From Erigeron canadensis (Eukaryota > Streptophyta > Magnoliopsida > Asterales > Asteraceae), in the NCBI RefSeq assembly GCF_010389155.1, contig NC_057767.1:3579765-3643764 (forward strand): a DNA stretch of 64,000 nucleotides, given 5' to 3'. Made by a program: the position numbers and the translations under genes. Below are positions 12,236 through 24,111 of the stretch, one piece after another. Each line of letters starts with the position of its first letter. The first letter of the stretch is position 1. Below the pieces are notes generated by a model that saw only the letters and a list, made by a program, of their open reading frames with translations, was not told the origin of the DNA and did not search any database.

Positions 12236-12884
12236 AGTATATAAATAAATGAAAGACGGACCAACGACATAAATATATGATGAAAAAAAAAAAGTAACAA
12301 AGGAATAGTAGTTAGTGTTGTTGGTGCACTTTGTATGTCAAATCATGTTACCTACAAACTTAATTAAAGTAGTAAAAAAGTTTATCTATTAAAACTTGAA
12401 AAAAAAAAAAATAATAATAAAGAAATACTTTTTAACTGAACACACCCTTAGGGATTATAATTATTAGGTTGAAAAGACAAAAAGGTTGATTACCCATTGA
12501 TAAGGTCTTTGACTTTAAGAGGATTCATTTGGGTTCGAATCTCACTGATGACATTTGTGTGAATGAATTAATAAAGGGTCTTTCGAAAGTCCTAATTTTC
12601 AGGCATACATCTAATTTAGATGTATGAGCAGTATAGAATGCTGTTAAAATAAAAAAATTAGGTTGAAGAAATGGAAGAAATTAAATGCTTTATAATATAA
12701 ATTAATAATGTATTATAGATAATTAATATATTTGGATAGTTATTTTAAATGGGATATGCTCGTTGAAAGTATTCTTTTAACTAAGTCGATTAAAATTACC
12801 TATGAAAAGTTACCCCAAATTTGATAACCACCTAAAAAAATTAAAAAGAAAAATTTAAGTATACCGAAAATAAAATGATAGAGT
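12236..12884. other. Intergenic spacer upstream of the kinase gene
   Basis: No open frame is recognisable. The part at 12500-12650 resembles a degraded mobile fragment ('gggttcgaatctcactgatga', then 'ggcatacatctaatttagatgtatgagcag' with a short inverted repeat CATCTAATTTAGATG). The first phrase loosely resembles a tRNA B-box, which is typical of plant SINE heads, but no A-box could be placed. Confidence 0.35.
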
Positions 12885-13400
12885 TTGAGGTTGGATCCAC
12901 ATCCTTCTCTAATAAGCAAAAATCCAATCCATCCAAAATTCCAAATCGACGTCCATTGCTATCACAAAGAAACCAAGAATAGAAGAAAGAAGTAAGCTAG
13001 GTCATATTGTTAATATATATGAGCATGGTACCCGTGCAATGTAACGGTGGCGGGGAAGACAATCTGGTGGTGACGTTGATAGGGTTTTACTTTGTTAGAA
13101 ACGAAAATGGTTGAAAGGCATAGTTGGTATATCACGTGAGAGAGTGTTTAATAAGAAAGATTATTTAAGAGCATTTTTCTTAATTAAGTTAAGAAAGAAA
13201 TATAGTTTGCCTTATAATTGTTAATATATATAATCTTCTCCCTTTCCAAAAAAAAAAAAAAAAAAGTAAGCAGAGTCATAGTCATCATGTAATTTGAGGT
13301 GGGCTCCACATTCTTCTCTAATAAGCAAATCCAATCCATCCAAAATTGAAAATTCCAAATCGAAAATAAAGAAGTGAGCAGAGTCATAGTCATCATGTAA
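12885..13400 (+). promoter_or_regulatory. Kinase-gene upstream region with a direct duplication
   Basis: About 65 bp at 12885-12950 recur at 13293-13357, sharing CTTCTCTAATAAGCAAA and CCAATCCATCCAAAATT. A second phrase, AGCAGAGTCATAGTCATCAT, occurs at 13270 and at 13378. Between the copies lies about 300 bp. It includes a Helitron-like terminal palindrome at 13028-13050 and a poly(A) run at 13247-13265. Confidence 0.7.
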
Positions 13401-14388
13401 CTCCACATGTCACATTCCTATCAGGATACATACACCAATCACCAATTTTCTTTTGACTTCGCACATCATCAATCATCGATATATTATCCACCTATATATA
13501 TATACACACACACACCATAATAATAATAATAATAATAATAATAACATAAATCAGCATGCAACAATCCTTACCTGTTCCTCCGCCGATCTCTTATTAACCC
13601 CTCCTAATTTCTCTCACCGGAATCTCCACCATTCCAAACACCATTCTCAATTTCACTCCACATTATATATATACAACCTATACATACATATATACGCATC
13701 TATATATCTATATATATTTATAAATCCTGAATATCGCTTCATTTTTCAGTTATCCTTCTTCTTCTTCTTCTTCTTCAACAATGAATCAAAAGTCAATTCC
13801 TGTGAGCTAGCTTTCCCATTCTATTACGTTACCTACATTTTTTCCATTTTTTATTTCCTTTTTTTATTATTATTTACATATATTTTTATCTATATTTATA
13901 CACATACAGTTCCTGCTAGCTTTTCCATTCTATTACGTCTCTCAATTCTCATTCTACTTTACTTTTTTTCTAGGTCATTATATATATATATATATACACA
14001 TGTATGTATCTACAGTATTAATTAATTAAACTAAAAAAAAAAAAACTAAAGTAGAATAAGAACTGCGAGACGTAAGCGTAATAGAACGAAACAGCTCACA
14101 GAAACTGTATGTATGTATATATAATATATATAATTATATAATATGTATATGTATATGTATGTATTGATTTTAGTGAATACTTATTATTAGAGTATTATTT
14201 AATTAGTATTAATGATAATAAATATGCGGCGTTTTGTTTTTTCTCTCAAGAGATATTTTTATAGAATTCGGAATCGACGTCGATTGGCTGGAAGCTGTAT
14301 CTGCATCTGCGTGGTGTTTGATGTTCAATAGTCTATAAAAAAAAGTGATTATTATCATTATTGTTTGTTGAATTTTGTGATTAAAAAA
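13401..14388 (+). promoter_or_regulatory. Leader region of the STE20-like kinase gene
   Basis: The region holds an (ATA)n run at 13516-13544, CT-rich tracts (TTC repeats at 13756-13776) typical of plant 5' leaders, and a nine-codon upstream ORF (13781-13810) if transcription starts before it. It also carries an inverted repeat (arms 13913-13962 and 14045-14105). No in-frame ATG upstream of 14389 extends the kinase. The long open frame at 13453-14025 is repeat-driven (TA and poly-T) and not coding. Confidence 0.45.
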
Positions 14389-17300
14389 ATGGAGAAGAAA
14401 AAGTATCCAGTTGGAGCAGAGCATTATGAGTTGTATGAGGAGGTAGGGCAAGGCGTTAGTGCTTCGGTTTTTCGAGCTAAGTGTCTTCCGAACAACGAGA
14501 TTGTTGCTATTAAAGTTCTTGATTTTGAACGCGCTAGCAGTGATTTGGTAACGATATTTTCCCCCTTGTTACTTAGTTTGATGATCTGTATTGGTTTTAT
14601 TTTGACTTGATGATTTATTTATATATTTAGTAATTTAAGTGAGGTTTAAAATGTGATTAAGGTTGATAGGAATATGGATTGTGTAAGTTTACTAATTAGA
14701 CTTGATAGTTATCTAGTTTAGTTTTATATGCATTTTGTGGCCATAAGTTAAGTATTGGAGGACTCGATAGTAATGCCCACAAGACGATTATGATGAGTTT
14801 GTGGATCTTCAGATTAGGCTTATGACTACATAGAAATCTATAATTGATAGATTTATTTTGGTCTGTTGTAAAAGTTATTTTACGATGACAATTGAAAAAT
14901 CTGCATATTGAAGGTATCCAAATTAATTTTGTGATCAATGAAAAATGGATTGCTGAGAATTTCAAGAGGACGAGTCTTAAAGAATATGATTTGTTTTTGT
15001 TTTCAAGGAATAGTTTTTATTTTTGTTCTAGACAAAGAGGGGATGGTGATTTGAATGTGTTGTTGTTTTTAAACGTGTATGCTTGCTCTTTAATTGTAAT
15101 TTCAAGACATATATTCCCATTGAATATAATTTGTGAAAATTGTGACATGGTGTTGTGTTTCTGGACTTCTACTTTTTGAAAACATAATCTGATAACTGAT
15201 TGAACACATACACCAGTAGGCTCTTATGATTTGCTGACATAAAATAACATAACATAGGAAATTTCATACATAAAAACTAAGAAGTTTTGTTAGTAAGGAA
15301 TTATAAGTAAGAACTAAGAAGTAAGCTGAATGATATACCTTTTAAGTTGTCTAGTAATTTGAGTGATTTGAACTTCAGCAATTGGTTTGGCTTGACTAAC
15401 TTTTGTTTGCTCCCCATTCATGTTAATTGATAAATCATGTTTGTTTCAAACTTATTTGTTGATTTTTTGTCAGAACAATATATCGCGTGAAGCTCAGACA
15501 ATGATACTGGTTGATCATCCAAATGTCCTTAAATCTCACTGCTCCTTTGTCAATGACCATAACCTATGGGTTGTCATGCCTTTTATGCCTGGTGGCTCTT
15601 GCCTCCATATACTCAAGTCTGCCCATCCTGATGGTTTTGATGAAATTGTTATTGCCACTATTCTACGTGAGGTACTAAAGGCACTTGATTATCTTCACCA
15701 TCATGGCCTCATTCATCGAGATGTCAAGGTGAGTTTAAATTTACATTCATATCAGAAATTTCAGGGTTTGTACAAGTATACATGTTATTTGGTTTCCCTA
15801 CCTTAATTAGAGATATTAGCTGATTTTGCATTTTATCATGCCTACATACAAATGCTTGTTAGTTTGTTAGTTTTTACTGCTAATCTTTAAAATAGCATAT
15901 GAAGATCAGCATGTTCCCGAATGCAGCGTAGATTTTTGGCAAGTCCTAGTATATAAGTCAAGTAGCATTCTCCGGAACAAATTCAACTGTTTCCTTAAAC
16001 CTGAAATGTATTTAGTTGATAGTAACAATCAATCTATCAATCAGGTGGTTGAAGTCTTAATGTTTACAAGTTGCGTATAATTGCATGAAGAGATTTACAC
16101 TCCCTTTACAAACCTAATTTCCATACTTAAATAGCATCATTTTATAAAAAGCTGGCATGTACTCTCTGCTTACTTAATACAAATTTATTGTCATCCATGC
16201 TCATTGATTTAAGGTTAATGTTTAGCTTTACCATAGGGTTATCTTTCCTTGTTTGTGGAAAATTGATAGGGTAAGAGTTGCAATATTTATCTCTTGGGTA
16301 CATTACGATGTAATCCAAGTTCTTTAAGGATAAAACAACCAAACTTGTTTGAAGATATGTTTAAATTCAAGTTATCATGTTTGATACTTTATCTGTTTTA
16401 ATAGGCTGGAAACATCCTCATTTGTGAGCGTGGTACAATTAAGCTGGGAGATCTTGGTGTTTCTGCTTGCTTATTTGATTCTGGTGATAGACAGCGTATG
16501 AGGAATACATTTGTTGGGACACCGTGCTGGTACCTTCTTTTTTATTATTATTATTATATGCTATTTACTGTACGTAATGACTTTCATTAGTCATAATTGT
16601 ATTAGCATCATTGTGATCACCGAAATGTATATGTTGTGCACAATGGCAATATCTGAATTTATACATACTTTCGTTTTACATATTTCTAGGATGGCACCTG
16701 AGGTTATGGAACAATTACATGGCTATGACTTCAAGTTAGTACCTCTCTTTATAAATTGATTAAAATATATTTTGTCTGTCAACAACTGCAGAATAGTGGA
16801 GACATTTGATGTGTATGCCTGATAATTTCTGCAGGGCTGATATCTGGTCATTTGGCATAACAGCTCTGGAGCTTGCTCATGGGCATGCTCCTTTTTCAAA
16901 ATATCCCCCAATGAAGGTGCTTTTGCCTGCATTACTCCGTGTCATTAACCCATTAAATAACTCAATCGGGCGAGCCAGGCTATACCCGAGGTGGCAAAAT
17001 GGCAGATCTGGCTGGTTGGGGTGACCCTACATATTATAAAAATTTTGAATCTTTTTGCAGATAATTAGTATGTCAAATATTAATAAAATATATATACTAT
17101 TTCATTAATAGTCTAATCAGAGTAAATATAGTTTTTGAACAAGTGGCTTAAGAGGTCTGCATTTAAAATCCATTTTGGCTGACTTTGGACATGTTGTACC
17201 CTCTCAACCCATTTGACCCATTCACGGGTGTAGTTCTTTTTCTGAATTGCTCTATTATGCTATTCATAAGTAAATGGTCGAAATTGCCATTTCTATCTAA

Positions 17301-20300
17301 ACCCAAGTCATTGCAAGTTAATAATACTTCTAACATGATAGGTTTTGCTTATGACTTTGCAAAATGCACCTCCTGGTCTTGACTATGAGAGGGACAAGAA
17401 GTTTTCAAAGGTATTACAGTTTACTTTTTGTTTACCACTCTTTGACCATGTTGTCTCATATAATGGCTGCCCGTTCTCTGTCAAAAGTCTTTTAAGCAGA
17501 TGATTGCGAGTTGCCTGGTTAAAGATCCTTCAAAACGTCCTTCTGCAAAAAAGCTTCTGAAGCATCCTTTTTTCAAACAAGCTAAATCGAACGAGTTTAT
17601 AGCACGTAAGCTATTGGAAGGACTGCCAGCACTTGGTGACCGTCTCCAGGCATTGAAGGTTCTACTTCTATTTATCCCTGAGATCATTATGAATTTATCA
17701 AATCGATATATGCTTTTAATTCAGGTTACATGTCATTGAGATTGATGTGTTGGAATAATAGAAAAAGGAAGAAGATATGCTTGTGCAAAAGAAAATACCG
17801 GATGGACAAAAGGAGGAAATGTCACAGGTACGATAATTATTTAAGATAAACTCTGTAGCTATTGTTCTTTTCCCTGGAAGCCTGCATTGAGTATGATTCT
17901 TAGGGGAGTTTGGATTTTGTGCGTTTAGTAACATATAATCTACTCAATTTGATCTGAAGTCACAAGAGTTGCTTTTGGGTGTATAGAGATTATACGTTAT
18001 GCTTCCGGTTGTCTGATTAGTTAGGGCTCAAATAATTAGCTTCATACCTGGTGAAACAAAACTGATCATCTAAGGGTAAATCAAGTTGATTTCGAATCTT
18101 TCTTATAACCCAATTTAAGATTAGAGACTTATTCTCCTATTTCACAAAACAAATCCGTCTTTTGATTAGTTGTCCATCAGTGTCTTTGATAGTCGGAATT
18201 CGGCAAGCAGACGTAAATACTAATTTTTTCAAAAACATACATGTTTATTTCATTATATTACCCTAGAAAACAGAAGACACACATTGAGATACTAATTTTT
18301 TATAAGCATACATCTAAACTCCCTGACCTTGATTGCCTTCTTTGATGGGACGATAGTTGCTAAAATATTTATTATATGCCTACACACTGAAAGAGGCTTT
18401 TTTGAGTTGAGTTAATGAGTTTTGATTTTCTTCTTGTTGTCCCGTTCTCTCATTTTCTCTTACTCAACTGGTGATTGGACTATGTGATTCTTTTATGTAT
18501 CTGTTATTTTCTAGAACCTAATTATCTTTTCTTGTTTCTAGAATGAATATAAACGAGGGATTAGTAGTTGGAACTTTGACCTTGAAGATCTGAAAGCTCA
18601 GGCTAACTTGGTAAGATACTTGATACTTATCTTCTTACACGCTGGTACTTGAAGCACTTGAGTTATATATTTAATTATTTCTCTTTTAATTATAACAAAC
18701 TAAAATCACTATCCTGAACAATAGAATTCATCGTTGATTCAATTTTGTACATGTAACCAGATCCAGGATGAGGAGCCTGTATGTAACAAAGATCATTCAG
18801 GCATCTCGAGCTCTCAAAATGGGACTGGTTCAGGTGAAAGCGAACTTCCTCATCAATTGACGTACACTGGAGGGTCTTCAGAAACTACAGATGTAGTATG
18901 TCAATAGCCTATGAATTAAGGATATACTTTTTGCTTTAAATATCAGATACACTCTTAACTTCAAAGCATCCATACTCATTTCTTTATAGTACTTTCAAAA
19001 TATTGATTTAACATATTGCAGGCAGGATTTTCTTCAATTTCTGACTCCACTGCAGCATCCTCTATGTATGTCATCTTCAATTTAATCACCACCGTTTCCT
19101 TACGATACCATGCTATTATCCTATCAGTGTAGTTCTTCTCGTGAAGTCTTATCATAAAGATTTGCATATTCTTGAAATGCTTACATCTATTACCATTTGT
19201 TTATTCATATTTTTATCCTGTGGGTGACCATCATATTGTTACTTAAATGTTCAGAAGCAATTGCGTGAGTTCTACCAATGGACATCTGAGTTTCCACAAT
19301 TCCTCTTTCCATGTTGAAAATTGCGACAATAATGATGTTACTGGAAAGCAAAACTTGGATATTAGTCAAAAACCCTCGAATGGTGTTGTTTCTGTTTCTC
19401 ACCCTGGGGAGGATTCATCTGGATGCATTACAGCCAATAAGTATGGCCTCTCACATATATGATATTTGTAGTAGTATCTGCTTCAAGTCTAGAGTTATAT
19501 TCCATTTCATTTGGAATTGGCACTCGGTTGTTTCTTTCTGCAACTTGAAACGGGTCTGGTTGGGTTGTTTCTGCTGCATTTTGTGTCAAATTTTCAGATA
19601 TCTTATAAAATATTACCGTGTCAAATATGATTACAAAAGTTTCACTATTTCAATGGTGAATAGAATGATTTAGCAAGTTTTTAGCATTAACTACACTTTG
19701 GGCTACTTTCAACCCATATGATTTGTTCCTTTCAAGACAATTTGTTGTGTGGAAATAATGAAAAATATTTAATCGACTAATTTGATTGAGATTGCCTCTC
19801 TACATAGTTGGATTTGAAAAAATTATCTCCGTCATGTTGTTTTAACGTTTGATCCATGATGCATCTTGCACTTTTGTTGCCATCAAGTATAATCTTTTTC
19901 ATCATGTACTGCCATATAAAACCATTATGCATTCGATTATCTTAAATCGCTTATGAAGTTAACAAAGTTTGTAAATACGTAATGCAGTATAATCATACAT
20001 GTTGGGTTTTAGGCAAGTATCACTTCTTCTCTTTATCTTTCTATCACATATAAGTTTGTTAGTCATCTCAACTCTGCATGCCACATAGTAAAAGGAAATG
20101 TTTGAAATTTCTACAGTGACCACCTTTAAGCGACCAGCTTCAATTGTGCCAACATTATACAGTGTCCATCATTCATGACTCCAACCCACAGAACATGTTT
20201 AAAGAGAATGCTTGCTGATTAATTATATTACATGATTGATCCAAACCGGCATACAATTGACTTCTCTTTTAAATTTATGAAAATTTCAGTGGCAAGTTGC

Positions 20301-23300
20301 AAAGCCAGATTCCTGCAGTCTCCAGCTCTAATGGATCTCAATCGGTCACGATAGCAGATGTGGTGACATCTGAGTCCGTTAAATCTTCCAAAACATGTAA
20401 GTCTACACTGTGATTTTTCACTCAAAAAGTGAATTTATATTTATGAACTAGCCTATCTTCTGTCCAAGTTAAGGCGTAGTTTTTTAATTTAAGAATACCA
20501 TGATATAGTAACTGCTGATGAACAAGATGAGAAAGCAAAGTGCCATGTTATTCAACAGAAAGGGCGTTTTAAAGTTACCTCCGAGAATTCGGATGCCGAT
20601 AAGGTAATACAATAGGTGCAAAATGGGTAGTTTTGTATGGGTCAGGTGGGTTGAGACAGTTCCCTTTTTTTTCAGATAATTAGAATTTTGATTACAAATT
20701 GGTGCGTCAAATATGGTTACAGAGGTACAAATAGTTAAAAATATTTCAATCCCAAATAATGCAGGATGTTCTATTCATTAAATGTACACTTTGTAAGGAC
20801 TTCTTTTTAGCTGTATTTTTTTTTTTGATTTTTTTTGTTTTAGCTTTTTGACTATATAAAGATTAAAAAAATACCCAAAGGGATCCATTCATGAGTAAAT
20901 GTGTCTAGTTTCCACCTTTGAAGATTTTTTTTTTCTTTTTTTTCCCGGTGTCACCATCGGCATTCTGATTGTAACTATTAACCGTTATATCCTTGTAGGG
21001 TTCTTCATCTCCTCGACTGCTAAAGAGTCCGAGCATGCGGGTATGTTTGTATATAGTAGTGTAGCCACCACTGGGTTAAGGGGGGCAGCTCCCCCTCACA
21101 ATATTTCATGCCTATTTATGAAAATAATATGTTTTAAAGGGTACCCATCGTTTTTTCTTTATTTTCCCACTTTTTAGTATTATTAAGCTAGGACCTTCTT
21201 TTTACGAGTGTATTGTTTAAGTTCACCCCCTTTGATAACAATTTTCTAGCTCCGGCCATTCGTGTATACCCTACTTATTCATGTTAAAACATCAGTGCAT
21301 TTTTATCCTATTATTTTCTTTCATCGATAGTTCTTAAGTACATATTCTGGTAACTATATGTGCATAGAACCATTATGTTAAGGTTGAGGTGGAAAAATGG
21401 GTAGGTTGGATAATGAGTATTAAGGAGTTTTGGTCAATAGATGCACCCGATGGGTCTTGATGTTCCAGTTTTCTTGTCCTAATTTCTTTTTTAAAGTGTC
21501 GAACATGATTTTGAGTTGTATCATTCTAATAAAGATAATTAATAATGAATTAGTTATAATTATAATTGTTGATTTGATCAAATGATTTAGGAGGTTTTGT
21601 GCTTTAACTGTTCACGCTGGCTAACTTTCTACTGTTTGACCTACTTGACCCATTTGGCCCATATTCTCTATAGGTAGTTTTTATAATGTCACCTGTTGGC
21701 TGTTTGACCCATTAGAGCAAAAACATAAGCTGAATCAGTTCATACATAAGAAAATAGGTCCAATCTGCCACCTCTACTTAAAACCCTTTTACAGGAAGAT
21801 AGTTATGCAGTTAATAAAGATAGTCATGCAGCTAATGAGCTGAAATGCTGCATTGATCTAGTCATAAATCTTTCTTTTGTTTTTTTATCAATAGGTCCAA
21901 TTTTGCTTCTCATTGAATGTCGTTTTGCTAATCAGAAAGATAGCCATGCAGTTAATGAGCTGAACTGCTGCATTGATTTTGTCCTAAATCTTTCATTTGT
22001 TTTTTGCCGTAAATAGGTAATAATTGAGCATCCATTTGGTACTCAACTGACACAAGGTGATGCTGCTTGTATGCCACACAATCAACCCACGCATCATCCT
22101 ACAGGTCATTCTGTTCAGCCAACAAATAATCTTCAAAGGGTACTGTCTATAAACATATATTTGTTGCAACACTATACATTTAAGAATACTTACATATTGC
22201 TTCTTACAGAACGACCCTCTGAGCCTCACAAAGCAACTCTCGATTGGTGACACTGCAGGTTTTGATATCTATATCTTTATTATTACACATAAGTGGCAAT
22301 GTCGACTCATGAACTTAAGTATGCTCTAACTCGAATGGATTTGAGCTGAATGATAATAAAGTTGTGGTTAAATGGGCTAAACAAGGCAAATATAAAAAAA
22401 TTTCTAAAATTTCCTTAGTTGTTTCATCAAAAAGAATGTGTTTACGGGGTTGTCCCAAATGACCAATTCTGTTTTGACCTCACGTAATAATGACCCAGTT
22501 TGACAGCTATCATATTCTGTGTCATGACTTCTACTCGGGCACTTCCATTTTCAGGTAGCAGCAGCTTAGGCATGGGGTCTTTAACAGCCGACACTACTAG
22601 ACAGGAAAAATCGAAGGTATCTAATTGAGTAATTGTCTCATTCAACCTTGTTATTTATTCGCAGATTGGAGAAAAAGACTAAATGTAGTTTATACTTGCT
22701 TTTTTTGGAAAATTTTCCCTGTTACCCCATTCTTTGTGTTACTTCTAATACATGTAACAACCACTCATTGCGGTTATACTATCATTCTAGATATGAAAAA
22801 ATGGGTGGGTAAGACAGGTTGAATAACTTGGTCAAAACAGGTTTGGTCAAAGTGATAATGGGTTTTTGTAGGGTTTATATGTGTTAAGTTTTTTACTTTT
22901 GGGCAACATTCGGCCCATTTGACCCTTTTTTGCTAATTTCTTGATTTTGCTTATTTGGCCCGTTATAATTGAAATATCACCTGGATTGACCCATTTCTAA
23001 CTAAAATGGGTCAAAGTTACTTTAATTCATTCACTAGTAAAACTTTCTGAACACAATGCTTCACTTGCAAGTTCAGCTATGTGGTGGAAACTTAGAATGG
23101 TTCTGTTCTGATGTCATCTTAAAAAGTTAATCGGGGATAAAGTAAAAGTATTATGATCCTTGATTCCAGGCGCAGCCATAAATTATTAATTGAATAGTTT
23201 GACCTTTACCTTTTTTGATTTTCATATAAGTTTAATCATATTTCTTGAAGATCTGTTGTGGGTATGAACCACCTTGATTGACAAAGAAATCATAAGCATG

Positions 23301-24111
23301 TTTATGCATAGTGCTGTACACATCTAAGCCAGCTAGTACACCTTTATCCTGCATTTATTAGATAATAATAATCATAGATACCACAACGATTGAAAATTAT
23401 GTTTTCATGATGCCATCCTAATGTTTTCTTATTTTTAATATAAAAAAAAGAAATATTATGCTTGTTAGCAACAGGCTGCTTCTATAAGATTTTGTCTGGA
23501 ATTATGCTTTTTAGACCAGTATGTTAAATATATGGCCCATTTATATCTGATAATCGAGTTGCAAGGTTTTTCTAGATACATGCTAAGCCTGTGTATTTTA
23601 ATATTACATGCCTCCGAGCATAACAAGGAAAAAAAACTTGCTAATGCTTTTACTTTATTTGCAGCTAGATGCAACTGACGATATAGAAAAGGAAATACTT
23701 AATGAAATAACCGATTTACAACGGAGGTAGATACCTAATAATTTTGCTAGGTCCTTGCTTATGCAGATCTAATTATGATTTCCTGTATTCTACGTTTAGG
23801 CTCTTATTTAAACAGGAGGAGCTCCAAAAGCACAGAGCTGGAAATGGCCAGGTGATATTTTCTATCATGACTAATTTGTATATCTGTATTCTTTAATTGT
23901 ATTGATGTTGTTTTTGACCTTCGTTCATCTGAATGGATCGACATGGGTCACGGCTTGTCTCTAATGGGTCAAATGGATAAAAAATAAAGTATTATTGGTC
24001 AACTCAAACCGTCTCTTGAACCCATTTGACCTATTATCTCTCATCTCTACTAAAATGCATATATTTACAACGTGGTGGTGGTAACTTACTGGAATTTGTT
24101 TGCAGGCTTGA
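14389..24111 (+). CDS. STE20/Fray-like Ser/Thr protein kinase, BLUS1-related family (21 exons, 667 aa)
   Basis: Exons: 14389-14547, 15474-15728, 16405-16529, 16690-16734, 16835-16916, 17342-17410, 17488-17658, 17762-17827, 18542-18610, 18761-18895, 19022-19065, 19255-19440, 20290-20396, 20509-20603, 20999-21040, 22017-22139, 22210-22258, 22555-22616, 23665-23726, 23800-23851, 24106-24111. All are GT-AG and total 2004 nt in frame. The kinase domain spans about residues 13-274: Gly loop GQGVSASVF (20-28), VAIK Lys42, helix-C Glu59, HRDVK (134-138), DLG (154-156, usually DFG) and GTPCWMAPEV (176-185). The C-terminal part has the family block [16 protein letters not shown], an RFKV motif (524-527) and a terminal coiled-coil-like helix. 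Plant members are cytosolic signalling kinases; BLUS1 acts in blue-light stomatal opening, but this paralogue's role is not shown. The last exon is only Ala plus stop, so the 3' end is the weakest part. Confidence 0.9.
16950..17330. repeat. Intronic dispersed repeat with GGGTCA/TGACCC-type ends
   Basis: This intron contains 'gaggtggcaaaatgg' (about 16989) and ends with 'acccatttgacccattcacg'. Similar text occurs in four other places in the kinase introns and in the right-hand duplicate. It fits a MITE-like element whose ends read GAGGTGGCAAAATGGGT and its complement, although no clean target duplication could be assigned. Confidence 0.45.
20614..20900. repeat. Intronic dispersed repeat, second copy
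   Basis: The stretch starts with 'gcaaaatgggtag' and 'gggtcaggtgggttgagacag'. It shares 'ttcagataattag' and 'tcaaatatggttacagag'-like text with the first copy near 17055. It lies in the intron before the exon at 20999. Confidence 0.4.
21380..21780. repeat. Intronic dispersed repeat, third copy
   Basis: It begins 'aggttgaggtggaaaaatggg' and finishes with 'ccaatctgccacctctac', an inverted match of the start. This gives MITE-like terminal inverted repeats around about 400 bp. Internal 'cttgacccatttggcccat' resembles the other copies. Confidence 0.5.
21816..22016 (+). repeat. 120-bp tandem duplication spanning a splice acceptor
   Basis: AAAGATAG(T/C)CATGCAG begins at 21816 and again at 21936. 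The copies run collinearly through 'taatgagctgaa', 'tgctgcattgat' and a T-rich tract into an AG acceptor. The second copy ends at the acceptor used for the exon at 22017. The first ends at an unused acceptor ('caatag', AG at 21893-21894). Confidence 0.8.
22795..23040. repeat. Intronic dispersed repeat, fourth copy
   Basis: The stretch contains 'gaaaaaatgggtgggtaagacaggttg', then 'tcggcccatttgacccttt' and 'gattgacccatttctaac', with a final 'aaaatgggtcaaag'. It belongs to the same intronic repeat group by phrase content. Confidence 0.4.

Noticed and set aside
12520..12560. B-box-like GGTTCGAATC (tRNA or SINE head)
   Set aside because: No A-box, cloverleaf or terminal poly(A) with target duplication could be placed.
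13020..13055. Helitron-like terminus in the kinase promoter
   Set aside because: The GTACCCGTGCAATGTAACGG palindrome fits the family, but the terminal CTRR and a 5' partner are missing. Noted only as part of the promoter region.
13453..14025. A 190-codon open frame upstream of the kinase
   Set aside because: It runs through (ATA)n, (TA)n, TTC repeats and poly(T), has no domain, and overlaps the likely leader of the kinase gene.
20494..20508. Alternative acceptor for the kinase exon at 20509 ('tttaag', AG at 20492-20493)
   Set aside because: Joining there creates TAA at the junction. The acceptor ending at 20508 keeps the frame and leads into the conserved G-R-F-K-V-T-S-E-N block.
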